Program-made: the position numbers and the translations under genes
The notes under the pieces: generated by a model
The model's database searches: none
The model's input: the letters and a program-made list of their open reading frames with translations, nothing else
What the model was told of the DNA's origin: nothing
Origin: Staphylotrichum longicolle
Lineage: Eukaryota; Ascomycota; Sordariomycetes; Sordariales; Chaetomiaceae
Reading direction: 5' to 3'
DNA: 64,000 nucleotides
Assembly (NCBI GenBank): GCA_019096155.1
Contig: JAHCVI010000002.1
Span: 3,844,001-3,908,000, forward strand
Part shown: piece after piece, positions 36,701 to 48,194 of the stretch
Numbering within the stretch: the first letter of the stretch is position 1
Layout: each line of letters starts with the position of its first letter

Positions 36701-39700
36701 GAGACGGGCTCCTGTTAGCAGCGCAGCAAATAGTACCTCGGGTCTCGTATCGCCCACCCAGTCGGGTGATGGCAGAGCGCCCGTCTCGCCCGCGATGCTA
36801 CCCCGGAAGCCTGGGCCGTTTCAGCCAGCGACCCGTTGATGCGGTCCGCCCAGGTTCCCGGCGACGCTGGTGCTTCCCCGGAGGGGCTAGCAGAGGGCTA
36901 AGGGGGGAAGCGAGGATTCGGACAAATCGATCTGTCCCATCAAGCCAATCAGCGGCCGTGTCGAAGGGCTGGTTATGAGTGACAAGCCGTGGACATGCAG
37001 CCACTCAGTTCCCCTTCCAAGGCCCGCCGCTGGGATGGGATGGAGCAGCAGCGTCACAAAAAGGACAGAAGGTAGAGAGCATCCGTACTGTGTACTGTGT
37101 ACTCGGTTCTGGGTTTCAAGGGGTGTCCAAGGCAGGAACCCGCTGCGCTCCACGGCTCAGCTTCCTCTGGCTGCGTCATATTTTGTGAGAATGGCATAGA
37201 ATGGAATCCCAGCAGTTAGTGGGCGGAAGACGTCCGCGTCTGCATGGCGGCATGGTTCCAGAGGACGGATACAACACCGCGCAGAGAGTTAAACTTACCG
37301 TACGTGTACAGTAAGTTACGATGCAGCCAATGTCTGCTTCAGGGGTAGCGCGTCCACTGCCCTGGCTTGCCCCGATTCCAGCGGTCTGGTTGCGGGAGAT
37401 CCCCGTGTTCGCGCTCGGGGCAATCTTGGGCCAGCAATTGGTCCGGCTGGACTCGCGAGCCCAGTTCGCGATGGCGCGCTATGCCTCTTCAGTCCACCGA
37501 TTCCAGTCCCGCGGTGAGAGGACACGTGCGGGCAACGGCGCCGGGCAGTGGTGGCACTGAGAAGCTTCTCCCACGCCTGAGATGGGACATCTGGTGTTTT
37601 AGGCTTCATTGAGAAAGACGGCAAGATCTCCACCGCGCGACCGAAAGTGTGAAGTGGGAGGAACTGATGGAGCTGAGGGTTGGGTTGTTGCGGATCCAGA
37701 GCCCGGCTCGTCATTTTGCAATCTTGCGCGTGGGGGTTTTTTCCCTTGTCTGCAGAGCCCGTCCAGGTTGCACCCGGGGGCCGCGGTGGGTTGAACGGTG
37801 CGGAACGGGAAGGGAGGGGCCCACCACTTCCATCCTTCGCGCTCTTCCCTCAAATTGTCCCACCCCGGAGGGAGAAACCCACCTTCTTCAGTGCAAGTTG
37901 CAGCAGCTGCAGCAGTTGCAGCTCCCTCCGGGCCCCATGCTATTCCCACTTTCCGTCCCTTCCCCGACCGCAAAGTCCCAGATTGGCAACGCCAAACGAG
38001 GCGAGCTCGCCTGGCCTCTGCTAGCTCAAATTAAAATCCTGCCAGCAGCCTTGCCCACGGCTCTTGGCGAGGCTGATTGACGTGATGCTCGTCCGAGGCC
38101 TCGATCACGGTTGTTTCATCCTCGTCATCAGAGCAGCCCTGATGGAGAATCCCTAGGCCGGATGGCATCATGGAGACGGCGGGATCGCCGCTCTCTCACC
38201 GCCAAGGGAATGGGGGGGTGGGAGGACGATGATGGATGGCACTGGGAAGGGCTGGATGGGATGGCGTCGAGCGCTGTCAAAAAAAAGTTGGGGGTTTCAA
38301 TGGCCCTTGAAACCGCCGACCACGAGGGTGCCTCACCTGGTCCCAATCAGGGCCCATCATTGGCTACCAAGCTCGGTTCCAAGTTTCCCCATCATCGGTT
38401 CCAACCGCCCATCGCTTGACGGGGGAAAAACGCGCTACACTAGCGCGAGGTTAGTTAAACGTTAGCTGGCGGTCGACCCTGCGGATTCTGCGCGGGCTCC
38501 TTTTTTGGTGTGTGGATGTGACACCGGCAACGCACCTCACCCTCCATCGACGGTCCCCGTTCCACGTCCGCGGGTCTGGCGCCACCGTCGAGCACTTTCG
38601 TTTTGGGCGCATGGCACGCTAAAACGGTCATGGTCGCTGGCCCCTGGGGCCCTGGGTGAGCGGGGAGGCGGCAGCCGGCGCTGGTTCCGAGAGACGATCA
38701 GCCCCAAACCTTCCTGCTTTCTGGGTCCATCTGCAGAGACGAGCAGAGGGGAGCACTGTTCAGGAGAAGCTCGGTGGACCTGCGTCACAACACAGCCCTC
38801 TCGTCACTCGATGATCCAACACGGCTGCTGCACGGGTGGCCGCGGCCAGTGGACCAGCATCAACTCCTGGCCCAGCAGCAGCCCCACGGAGGGAGGATCT
38901 GTCACCTCTCGCGGGTGTCTTCACACAACCTGAGACGACCTGCTGCTGTTGGACGGGTAAAGGTCGGTTCGGTTCACACAGAGCCGGTGCCGACCCCCTC
39001 CCCCCAGCCGCAAGTTCAGATGTAACCCTCTCGAGTGCCCAGCAGCAAGTCGTTTGGTTGCGACAAACAGAGACTCCCAGGCTCTGGGGCGACAACATTG
39101 GGCGAGGAATATCATGAAGCCAAAATCGAAACCGGCGGCTTGCGTCCCACGACATCTCACTTTCTGTGCAGCAGCCTGCATGGCTGATTCCTGGGCGTAG
39201 GATTGGCAAGCCTACCAAGTACCTGCGCAGCCATCCGCCAATACTGTGTATCCTCGTTTCCCCAACCCCGTTCGGTGGGGGCGGGGTAGGCGAGAGGGAA
39301 ATGCGCACCCTTGCGGACTCGAGACGGGCGGAGCTCTCTCCCAGGGACCCAGGGACGGCAGAAAGGGTTGCAGTTCAATGCGCCTAGCGCGGATTGCGCA
39401 CTCTGGTGTTGAGCGATACCGGCGGCCGCCAGGACGAGGCACGAGGGCATTGGCTCTGCCCTGGTCCAACCAGCGGATGGAAGCAGGAGAGTATCTGTGA
39501 TGGGGCATCGCCGCATCTGTGACGAGATTGAGATCTGATCGCAGGCCAGATGCGCGTTCCGTTCTGGGAAATATCTCTCGGGGACACAGAAAATCCCCCG
39601 TCCGGAGCCAGTCCTGGGTGGGACGGGCCGGGACCGTTCACAACCTCTGGTTTTCTTCTTGTCCACTCAGAACGGGCCGCTGCAGGACAGCACAGACTTG

Positions 39701-41538
39701 GGATGTCAAAGACACCAGAGCAATGGCCTGCTGTTGGACTGAGATACACGCAGGCGTCACCCACTAACGTTAGGGAGACGCGAGACGGGGGAGCACAAAC
39801 TGGGCCACAAGCTCTCGCAAGACACGAACCGGCAAATTGGGACCCAAAGCGAGAACGGTGACACAAGCGCCACTGACAGCAGAATCAGCGTCTGCATCTG
39901 CATCTGCGGGCGCAGGGCCTGACTTGCTGCCGGCATCCGCGGGGGCGACCCAGCAGATCCTCGAAACCGGCAAAGCTCTCTCTGACTCTCTGCGAAGGCC
40001 ACCTCCCCGAGGGATTTCCCACAAGTCGCTGAGCGCTGTCCCGAGATCCGGCAGTTCCCGGACAACCGCAACGCCGCGGCCGCACTCGGTACCTGCATCC
40101 GGGGGCACAGACTGCATGTTGTGCTGCGTGCCACGGCAGCATCCCCGTTGGACAAATGGCCTCCGTATCTGGCATCTCAGGTCCCCGAGCGCGCTCCGGG
40201 GGCCGCATTCGAACGAATACGGGCGACTTGATGGAGCACGGTTACATGGCACAGGTGCAACCCGGGCCCCACGGAAATTTTTTCCCTCGAGAGCCGCATC
40301 CAATGGCCCTGGTGTGTCCAGGCCTTCCGTTCAGGCCTGACCCCGATCTCAGCGGCCAGACCTCTCCATCCCTGGCTTTTACCCCGGATTGGTAGACGCG
40401 TCCCGGAAATCTGTTCAATAATCGGCAGTGGCTGACAAGACCGTCCGTCAACCCGGGATGGAGATCGCCCGGCTCTCGGCCGTTCCCCCATGGATAGGCC
40501 CAGAAAAAGGATGCTTTCTTGTTCTCTCTTTCTTCGCTCCTCTGTTCCCACCAACAGATGGAGCACGTTTCCGGTGGGGGGTTTTTCGCAAGGGACGGGA
40601 AGGGGGGGCCTTGAGAAGACAGGCCCTCGACAGCCCGCAGGCCTAGAACTGGGACCATCAATCAATGGACATGGGAAGTGGCCTGCTCGACGATCTCCAC
40701 TTCCGCGGGCAGAGCCGTCAGCCGCAAGTTGTGGACTCGAGCGGGCCCGTCGTCCAGCCCCCTTTTTCCCTTCTTCCAGTCCTCCTTGGGCTTAGCCTCC
40801 AAGACCCAAGTTGATGATCTCGCGGGCCTGTCCCTGACAACAAAATGGACAATGGCACAGAGGGCCCACCAGAACTGCGGCAATGGCGTCGACGGGGCCG
40901 CCAATGATGGCGGAATGACCCCATCTTCCGTCTTGTGCGTCGAGGGACACTCCCCCGTGGGTCGATGTCGAGATCATTCTACTTGGTACGAGCGAGCCAA
41001 GAAGGGATCTCCAGGGTCCAGTGTCTTGGCCCTGTTCTCGCTCCTCCCCCTTTTGTTTTTTTTTTCGTTACGCGATTCCCGAGCTAGCTCCCTCTGAACC
41101 CTGCGTCGACGACCTTGCTGGGTATCTGTTTCGTCAACTCTCCCTCCTCTTCCTTCTTCTGCTCCTCCCCCACTGCCTTACTGTACACACCTGGACCTGG
41201 ACCTGGACCTGGACCCTTCAAGTGAGGGGAGATGGGCCGCCTCGGCGCTATGTCTTACCTACCACGCAACGTTGTGGGAGATATTCCGCCGGGTGATCGA
41301 CAGCGCTATGGGATGTGGGAAGACGCAAAACAGCAGGCGTTCGTTTGCTGATTTGACCCCCCTCCCCCCTCTTCCCTTGCCGTGGCCCACGTCCGTGGGT
41401 TGTTGTTCCTTCGCTGCGGGTTTCATGGCTCTGAGTCCGGGAGGGTTATCCGGGGACTGTGGCGTGCTGCCCGTCTTGCTGGATGCGGACTGAGATGTGC
41501 GTACGCCCGTATCGAAATGGTCGACGTGCAGTGCGGGA

Positions 41539-41559
41539 TGTGTGTGTGTGTGTGTGTGT
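41539..41559. repeat. (TG)n microsatellite
   Basis: About ten uninterrupted TG dinucleotides, 240 bp from the CT repeat. Confidence 0.9.
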
Positions 41560-41800
41560 TTCCCTTTGACAAGGAGTGGGTTTGCTGTTGCAAAGTGAGG
41601 AAAGGGGGCGCGGCGGGGGGGACGGGTTTGATGCCCGCGAAACCTGCGCGCTCTTCCCCGGCCTCCCTCGCCACTGCCTCGCCGCTGCCGCTGTGGGCGA
41701 GATGATGCCTCTGTTTTGTGTGTCGTGCCGCCGCGGAAGATCCATCGGAGTCCGAGAACGTCCCCGCGCGGTCTCGTTCTCGATAACTCTCATCTTTTCG

Positions 41801-41802
<2 letters not shown>

Positions 41803-41844
<42 letters not shown>
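41803..41844. repeat. (CT)n microsatellite
   Basis: About 21 CT dinucleotides in an otherwise gene-free region; the longest simple repeat in the window. Confidence 0.95.
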
Positions 41845-41850
<6 letters not shown>

Positions 41851-43456
41851 CTTGACGTTGAGCGCCTTCCTAGCCGGGCATTTGGCGAAGGATACCGGTA
41901 CCGGCTGCCCGACCCCACCGCGCAATATATCAAAAACAGATGAGACATGCAGCTTGAGCCTCTCGCCGCCCCCTGATGTGCCCTTGACGAGTTTGGGGAA
42001 AAAAAAAAAAAAAGACACACCCTGTCCGAGACGGCGATGGGTGTGGGCATCTCTCAACTCACTCAACTCAAGTGTCACTTACACGCAGACTCCGCTTGGA
42101 AGGGAGGGGGCGATGCAGTTGCAGCGGCGGCTCCTACGGCTACGACGGCTGCTGTCTCGTCTCACATGCGTTTTCTTGTTTACTCTACTGGTCTGCATAC
42201 GCATGCGTTTGTGCATCATCACAAGATACGTTCGACTGGTTGAACCCCCCCATGTTTCGTCCTTTCTTTTCTCTCACCTTGATGAGCGGCCGCGTGTACC
42301 TGCAGATGGGCGGCGGCGGCGCTGGTAGGACGTGCAGAATCTGCTCTAGAGCAACTGCAAGATGCGCGTGTGTGAGGCTGAGAAGAGGGTCTGAGTCTGA
42401 AAAAAAAATGCATGTCTGAGTGCCCGCGGCCAGTTATGTGGCCCCCCCTATTCCAGAGACTCTCTGTGCTTTCTCTGTTTGCCCCTGTCTATCTTGCCTT
42501 GTATTGTAGTCCTATGGCTTGTGCACACGCACGCACGCACGCATGCTCGTTGCTGCCGGGGCCGTGAGCCGTTGGATCCGTGGATTTTTCGTGTTGCCTG
42601 ACCTTTGGGGGAGGGGGCGTAAAAATGGTGGCGAGCTAAAAGGTGCAGGAAAGAGGATGGATCTTCGCCGGGCGGGCTTAGATGGCCCGACACCGGTACG
42701 TTGGCTTGTGTCTCGTTGTGTTCTTGAGTATCTTCCTCGCCGGTCTCCTTTTTCTTTCGGGTGGCGAGGGGAGTGCGACCTTCGGGAGATGATCTGTCTT
42801 GTTTGCTTGGGCTACACCAGTGTGGGTGGGGGTCTAGGCATTTGAGAAACTTGATCCCGCATTGCGGGTGTGTACATTATCGTTGTTCTCTGATGGGGGG
42901 GGTTGTCGGTGGTTCGGGAGGGTTCCTTCTGGTCTGGACCGGTTGGACGGATGGGATGGTGGGCTGAGCCCGTCTTGGGGCGGTGATCGGCTCCGGAAGC
43001 CACGGACTTGAGAGTAGCGCGAGTTCTGGGTTTCCCAGCCTTTCCCTTCTCTTTTCGCTGGTGGTGATGTTCCTCTCTCTGCAGACTTGACGGCGGGGAT
43101 ACTGCTCCGCGGAGGGTGGCGGTTGGGCATCGTTGGGCTGAAGGATTATCACTGTCTCGGGTGTTGGGTTGATCTCAATCATGAGATGGGATTTTTTGGA
43201 CGCGGATGTTGCTGCACCAACATGACCTGCCCGTTATGGTGCTCCTGAATTACCCGCTTCGAGAGAGGGAGGTGGTTCCTTGGTTTGCGGGTTGATGGGA
43301 GGCGGCAAGGGGCGAGAGTGGGAGAGAGTGTGTGTTCTGCCAAAACACAACTCCGGGGTCGTTAGGGGACATGGTTGGCTCAGCCTGAACTAAGTGTCAA
43401 ACCCTTCTTTGACCGTGGTTACAAATGTATGTACAACTGTTGGCAAACCTCGACTC

Positions 43457-43784
43457 ATGGACCCAGGACGCTATTCAGTCTTGGTCAGGAAGGTATGCAC
43501 ATATTAAGTGACCATGGTAATGCTGTAGATGGAAAAAGAAAGAGAAGACGTAACCGAGTTCTCTGTTTGACTTTACTGTTGCTAACTTTCACTATGTTTT
43601 GTCTTGGTCCTGAGTGTTGACCCTTCCTGAGACAATAATCACTCTGAAAGTGGATACAACCCTCTGCGAGCTCTCAGAGACTCAGATGGATCACAGCTCC
43701 AGGATCACTCAAGAAATGAGAATGCTGCTGGAAAGCAAATTAGCAGACACGTATCAGATTATACTGGCGCGAGAAATCAGTTGA
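43457..43784 (+). other. Possible small spliced gene or coding relic in an AT-richer segment
   Basis: An open stretch at 43614-43784 encodes protein with real-protein character, including ETQMDHSSRITQEMRMLLES and KLADTYQIILAREIS, both helix-prone. A potential first exon 43457-43492 (MDPGRYSVLVRK), donor GTATGC and acceptor CTGAG at 43631, with a CTAAC 50 nt upstream, would give about 62 residues. On the opposite strand an open frame at 43833-44216 also has protein-like composition. I do not recognise a family. It could be a small lineage-specific gene, a decayed gene fragment or chance. Confidence 0.22.
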
Positions 43785-44193
43785 AATGAGCCTCAGTTGT
43801 GCTCACAGCAACAACGGGATCCAGCCTGGTGTTCACGGGGGTTTTCCGCTTAACAACAAGTCAATTTCAACAAGGGAGAGAACCCCTGAGAGCAAAACAT
43901 CACTGATAAGCCTGTCATCTAAACCTATTCTCAAATAACTGCCCATGGGAGGCTTGTAAGACCAACTCAATCTGCCAAACGTCATATATGAGAGCCACAA
44001 ATAAGTAGCATCTACCAACGCATCCTGGACATCATGCTGGCCGTCTCTCGAATCCCATTCACTAGACAGCCTGCTAAAACGCAAAGATTCCAATGGGCAC
44101 GAATGAATAGCAGCTCTAGTAAGACCGAATCCTTGAATATTCAATCCGAGATATGCCCCCAACCCTCGCGGAACGCCAGCAACCCGTCTATGT

Positions 44194-45321
44194 CTATGCC
44201 ACCACTTGACCCTCACCCCCTTCGCCCTGCGCCCACCGGGGGAGATAATACTTTACATTCTCGTACACCAAAAACGTCACCCACGTCGCGGGCAACACCC
44301 TCACCACGCCCGGCATGACCCCCCTATAGAAACCCCTCACGCCCTCCTCGCGCCACAGCTTCCTCACCACCCCGGAGATGCCCCTCCCAAACTGCGCCTC
44401 GGCGTCGTAGTGCTGCAGCCTGCTCCGCAGCACCTGCAGCGGATACGTCGTCGCGCCCGCCACCAGCTTCGACACGGTCGACAGCACCAGCGTCGCCTCG
44501 TTGGTCACCGCCCCATCCACCTCCCCCTCCCCCTCCCCCTCCCCTTCCCCTCCCCACCCTGACTCCGCCTCCTCCTCCGGGCGAGATACATCCTCCGCGC
44601 GGGGTCGTAGACGGCAAACTGCACCGCGCCGTGGCTCACGGCCAGCATGCCCACGCCCAAACCCCGATAAAACCCCCACACGCCCTCCTCGCGCAGCAGG
44701 CGGGCCGCGCCGGACCACATGCTCGGGTAGGCGCCGTGGGCGGAGCGGTCGGAGGCGAGCATGCGCGTCTTGAGCACCCAGATGGGGTTGGTGAAGAGCT
44801 GGGTGAGGGCGCCGGCGGCGAGCGAGGCGGCGAAGAAGTCGGCCGGGGTGAGGCGCTGCTTGATCTGGGCCTGGGTCGGGTTGCGGAGGGCGACGGTGGG
44901 GTCCGGGTGGGCGGCCGGGTCGGGCTCGCGCTGGGCGCGGAGGTGGGCGAGGGCGCGCTCGAGGCGGGCCTTGAAGAAGAAGAAGGAGGCCCAGCTGGTG
45001 GCGTTGCCGAGGAGGTTCGGCGTCAGGCCGCGGTAGAGGGCGGCGAGCGGGCGGTCGGTCGCGGCGAGGGCGCGGATGAGGGAGACGGTGGTGGGGAGGC
45101 GGCGGAGGGGTGGGCGAGGGCGCTGCGGTGGACTGGTGCGGCAAGGCACGTTAGAACTCAATATTGCAAGTCGGGGAGGGAGTTAAAGTGGACAGACTTT
45201 GCATGCGCGTCTTGACAATGTCGAGCGGGTGGACGATCAGGGTGGCCATGGAGCCGGCCGAGAGCCCGGCGACCGTCTCGACCAGGGCGGGGGAGAGGCC
45301 CGCATCTTTGGTTTCCGTCAT
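44194..45321 (-). CDS. FLX1: Mitochondrial carrier of the FAD/folate type (Flx1-like), two apparent frameshifts
   Basis: Members of this SLC25 subgroup move FAD or folates across the inner mitochondrial membrane. Exon 1 (45198-45321, MTETKDAGLSPALVETVAG) and exon 2 (44194-45132) carry three carrier repeats with signatures HPLDIVKTRMQ, NPIWVLKTRM and YPLQVLRSRLQ. FYRGLGVGMLAVSHGAVQF and FYRGVMPGVVRVLPATWVTF complete repeats 2 and 3. NPIWVLKTRM, with W in place of an acid, is characteristic of the Flx1/folate group. The frame shifts near 45093-45096 and 44579-44581. Each is explained by one missing base in a G/C run, and the protein then continues in register. An acidic GEGEGE insert, encoded by a CCCCTC repeat, sits between repeats 2 and 3. 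Substrate is inferred from family motifs only. Confidence 0.88.
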
Positions 45322-45946
45322 AGAGACGCCTGGTGATGGCCGCTACATGTCCGGTGGGAAAAGGGACGGCTGATCCTTTCACTGGTTGCGCATAGTGGTC
45401 TGGCGCAGGTGGTCGAATGTCAAAAAGAAAAAGGGTTCTGGAGCTGCGAGTATGACGCAAGGGTCCCCGAGGAAAATTACCGGGTTCCCTCGGCCGAACA
45501 AAAGAGAAAGGCCGAAGGGAGCCAGTCATGCACGGCAAACACTGAGGGCCCAGGTAGGTAATTACCCCGTGCCTGACATGGATGGTCACCAAACCTTCCG
45601 CAAGATCCAGACTGCAAAGGTTGGATGGTAGATCTCATATTAGTCTATTACTGCCGGAAATACCGGCTCTATCCCTCCCAGATGTGCACTCCAAACGCCA
45701 TTGCCCCCTTCATGTCCATTCCATCGTATTAGCGCTCGTCTCAATAGACAGAGCCCGCCGTGCATCTTCCGTGAACTCGTCCTCCCATAGAATACCACCT
45801 ATACCCCCGGCGGTGTGGGCGCTGACCTAGCCCTCTCCACGCCAACCCCTCCTGATCTAACCATGACCAACGAGCCCGTGCCGTAGTACGCCTCATGCCA
45901 GCCGTATCATTCAAGCGAGCTATAATCAGCCCCATCCCCGTGTATC
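45322..45946. other. Intergenic, FLX1 promoter and SPT subunit 3' region
   Basis: 625 bp between two minus-strand genes. No coding sequence recognised. Confidence 0.55.
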
Positions 45947-46343
45947 TTAAAGCTCCCTCACAACCTCAGCCGCCCCGGTCGTCGCCGCAGCGGCCGTCCC
46001 AGCCACAGACCCCAACACGCCCTTCGCGAGCTCGGACGACTCGAATGCGTCGCCATGCATGTAGAACCACGCCCGGCTAATGATGAACTGCAGATGGTGC
46101 GGGAGGTAGAGGACGGTGGCGATGAAGGTGAGCGAGAAGAGCAGGAAGAGGACCGAGTCTGTTTCGAGGGTGTTAGCTGCCATGCTTGACAGGGAGTGTG
46201 ACAGTAGGAAAGGGGGGGGGAGGGGTTGACTGACAGAAAATAAACTTTTCAATGGGCGTGTAGATGTACACGCTCATGGTGACTTCGAGCTGGTAGATCT
46301 TGAGCTGGATCCATTTGCTGAAGGACTCAAGCTGGGAGGCCAT
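45947..46343 (-). CDS. Small subunit of serine palmitoyltransferase-like protein
   Basis: Small SPT subunits bind and activate serine palmitoyltransferase, the first enzyme of sphingolipid synthesis, in the endoplasmic reticulum. Two exons (46235-46343 and 45947-46158) give 106 residues. The pattern is that of ssSPT proteins: an amphipathic start (FSKWIQLKIYQLEVTMSVYI) and the TPIEKFIFYS motif, corresponding to LEPWERTVFNS in human ssSPTa. A hydrophobic helix FLLFSLTFIATVLYLPHHL with the PHH/PQH ending follows. The C-terminus is an Ala/Gly-rich extension absent from the short animal proteins. Splicing at GTCAGT...ACAG makes the tyrosine of the FYS motif. The assignment rests on short-motif and topology similarity. 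Confidence 0.8.
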
Positions 46344-46814
46344 GGTGGGCGGGCGGGATTCGGGCGTCGACGGGGAAAAGGGGTTCGTGATGGGGACGGA
46401 GCTTCTCTGGACGTGCGATTTGCTTGTCGCGGAAGATCTCGTGGGTTGTATGTGAGCGACTGCCAAGTCTGCTTTCGGTAGACTGCGCGTGATTCCGGTG
46501 TTGCAAGAGCTTGCCGTGGTTGTCCGTTAGAATCAAACTTCAATTTCGGTCGTCGCGCCTCCAGGTCAGGAACATCGAAATCCAGGCGATCCGTCAGGGT
46601 TCAAATCAAATCAGCTTGCCTGCCGAGCGGAAGCCTCGGGGACGCTCTGATTGGTTGTAACTGGCTGAAGCCTGCCCCACCATCTTTTCATGTGCGGCGG
46701 CAACATCCGGCGCACCGCGAGCACCCGCGGTGCTGTGCGCGGGAGCAGCAGCAGCACCACATTCAGCGTCTCAAGACCAGACGACATGCCTTGAACCATC
46801 ACACACCCGACGCC
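46344..46814. promoter_or_regulatory. Divergent promoter region SPT subunit / GGQ protein
   Basis: 471 bp between divergent starts, both genes of organelle or membrane function. No known site recognised. Confidence 0.5.
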
Positions 46815-47676
46815 ATGTTCCGGCCCTTTCTGAGCCTGCGTCCCCTCCTCCGTCTGGCAGGCTTCTCGGCCGCCCACAATGGCGTCCTCCCGCCCTCTTC
46901 AGCAGTAGCAGCAGCAGCATTCACAACCTCGACTGCGACCAACCTCAAACAGCTTCCCCCACGTCCCAAGCACCCTCCCGAGTCCGAAATCGAAGAGTCC
47001 TTTCTCAAAGGCAGCGGGCCAGGCGGGCAGAAGATTGTATGCCTTGCCTTTTCCCGCCCCTCTTTGGCCCTTCCATATTCACCCCTCCCACCGCCCACCC
47101 ACCCCCTCTCACTCCCACTCCCACTCCCAACACCAACCGCACCTCCCTCACCTCCCTCACCAACCACCCTGCCTCCAGCAACCCCAATTAACCTAACCCA
47201 ACCTAACCCAACCTAACCTAACCCCCCAAAAAAAACAGAACAAGACAAACTCGGCCGTCCAACTCAAGCACCTCCCCACCGGCATCGTAGTCAAGTCCCA
47301 AGCGACCCGCTCGCGCACCCAGAACCGCAAGATCGCGCGCGACCTGCTCGCCCTGCGCCTCGACGAGCTGGCCAACGGGTCCCAGTCCCGCGCCGCCGTG
47401 GTGGGCGACGTGAAACAGAAGCGGGCGGCGAGCAAGGCCAAGAAGAGCCGGCGCAAGTACAAGAAGCTGGCGGAGGAGAAGGAGAAGAAGGGAAATGTAA
47501 AAGAAGAGGGAGGGAGGCTGGCTGGAGAGGAAGAAGAGTGGTTGGAGGAGGAAGAGGATGGGGAGGAAGAGGAAGGGAAGGATGAGGGCGGGCGGAAGGA
47601 GGTAACAACACTAGGAGGAACGGGGACAAAGAGGGCGACAATCGTAGAGGTCGAGAATACCAGGAACGAGAGGTGA
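46815..47676 (+). CDS. Mitochondrial RF-1 domain (GGQ) protein, MTRFR/Rso55-like
   Basis: Proteins of this class (C12orf65/MTRFR in animals, Rso55 in yeast) carry the peptidyl-tRNA-hydrolysing GGQ motif without codon-recognition domains and rescue stalled mitochondrial ribosomes. Two exons (46815-47036, 47239-47676) give 219 residues. A mitochondrial presequence (MFRPFLSLRPLLRLAGF, Arg-rich, no acids) precedes ESEIEESFLKGSGPGGQKIN, with GGQ at about residues 70-72. KTNSAVQLKHLPTGIVVKSQ and TRSRTQNRKIAR follow. The tail is a basic KRAASKAKKSRRKYKK helix, as needed for ribosome binding, then an unusual acidic Glu-rich extension. The intron (202 nt) contains a tandem of branch-point-like CTAAC motifs. 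Confidence 0.9.
47191..47225 (+). repeat. Tandem CCTAACCCAA-type repeat inside an intron
   Basis: Four CTAAC copies (from 47193, 47203, 47213 and 47218) in a period-10 array just upstream of the acceptor at 47238. Any copy could serve as the branch point. The repeat also resembles the CCCTAA telomere strand. Confidence 0.8.
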
Positions 47677-48194
47677 CACCCCAGAGGGCCTGGAAAGTCA
47701 AGACTCGAGAGTAAACACAAGGCGCGGAGCCACAAAACACTCACACGACACTGGAGCCGGCCTCACGGAGGAGCAGGAGGATAATCTCCGTGTATTCCTG
47801 GCTCCAAACACAAGATACCCTAACGGCGACAGCCAGCTACGAACAAGGTAATCACCACAACGGCACAGTAACGAAAATGTATCATCAAGCTTGGCCTACT
47901 TGTCCGCCGCCCACGCACTCGCGCCCGCCCGCCCAAGAAACAAAGGCCGTCGTGCGTCCACATGTGCCAAACGGAGAATGCTAGATGCCCACCAATCCCT
48001 GACCAGCGTCAAAACTTTTGTAAGATATGAGACTCGCCCGGGAGATACATGCACGACGCCAACCTTTTCTGTGGCGCGGCCGGCCCTGCCTCGCGACGGT
48101 CGGAAAAGTTGCCCAAAGTTTGCTGCGCTACAACCACTCGTCAGCCAAAGTCCATGAAGTCCATGTTGCCCCCAAACAATTGTTTTTGCTCACC
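47677..48194. other. Convergent 3' region of the GGQ gene and actin
   Basis: 518 bp between converging genes; no coding sequence. The right half is presumably the actin 3' UTR. Confidence 0.55.

Larger units (their letters stand above)
33794..44193. other. 10.4-kb interval without a recognisable gene
   Basis: No frame on either strand has a recognisable domain or a convincing exon chain. Long open frames (35938-36978, 346 codons; 41576-42328, 250 codons) look like random GC-rich translation. The first part should hold the regulatory region of the C2H2 gene. Microsatellites lie at 41539-41559 and 41803-41844, a TGGACC hexamer repeat near 41190-41215, an A-run near 42000-42013 and a GCAC repeat near 42525-42543. 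A distinctly more AT-rich segment lies at about 43370-44160. Confidence 0.5.

Noticed and set aside
35938..36978. 346-codon open frame in the 10-kb gene-free region
   Set aside because: No motif or regular secondary structure pattern. Absence of stops is explained by GC content; no supporting splice or start context.
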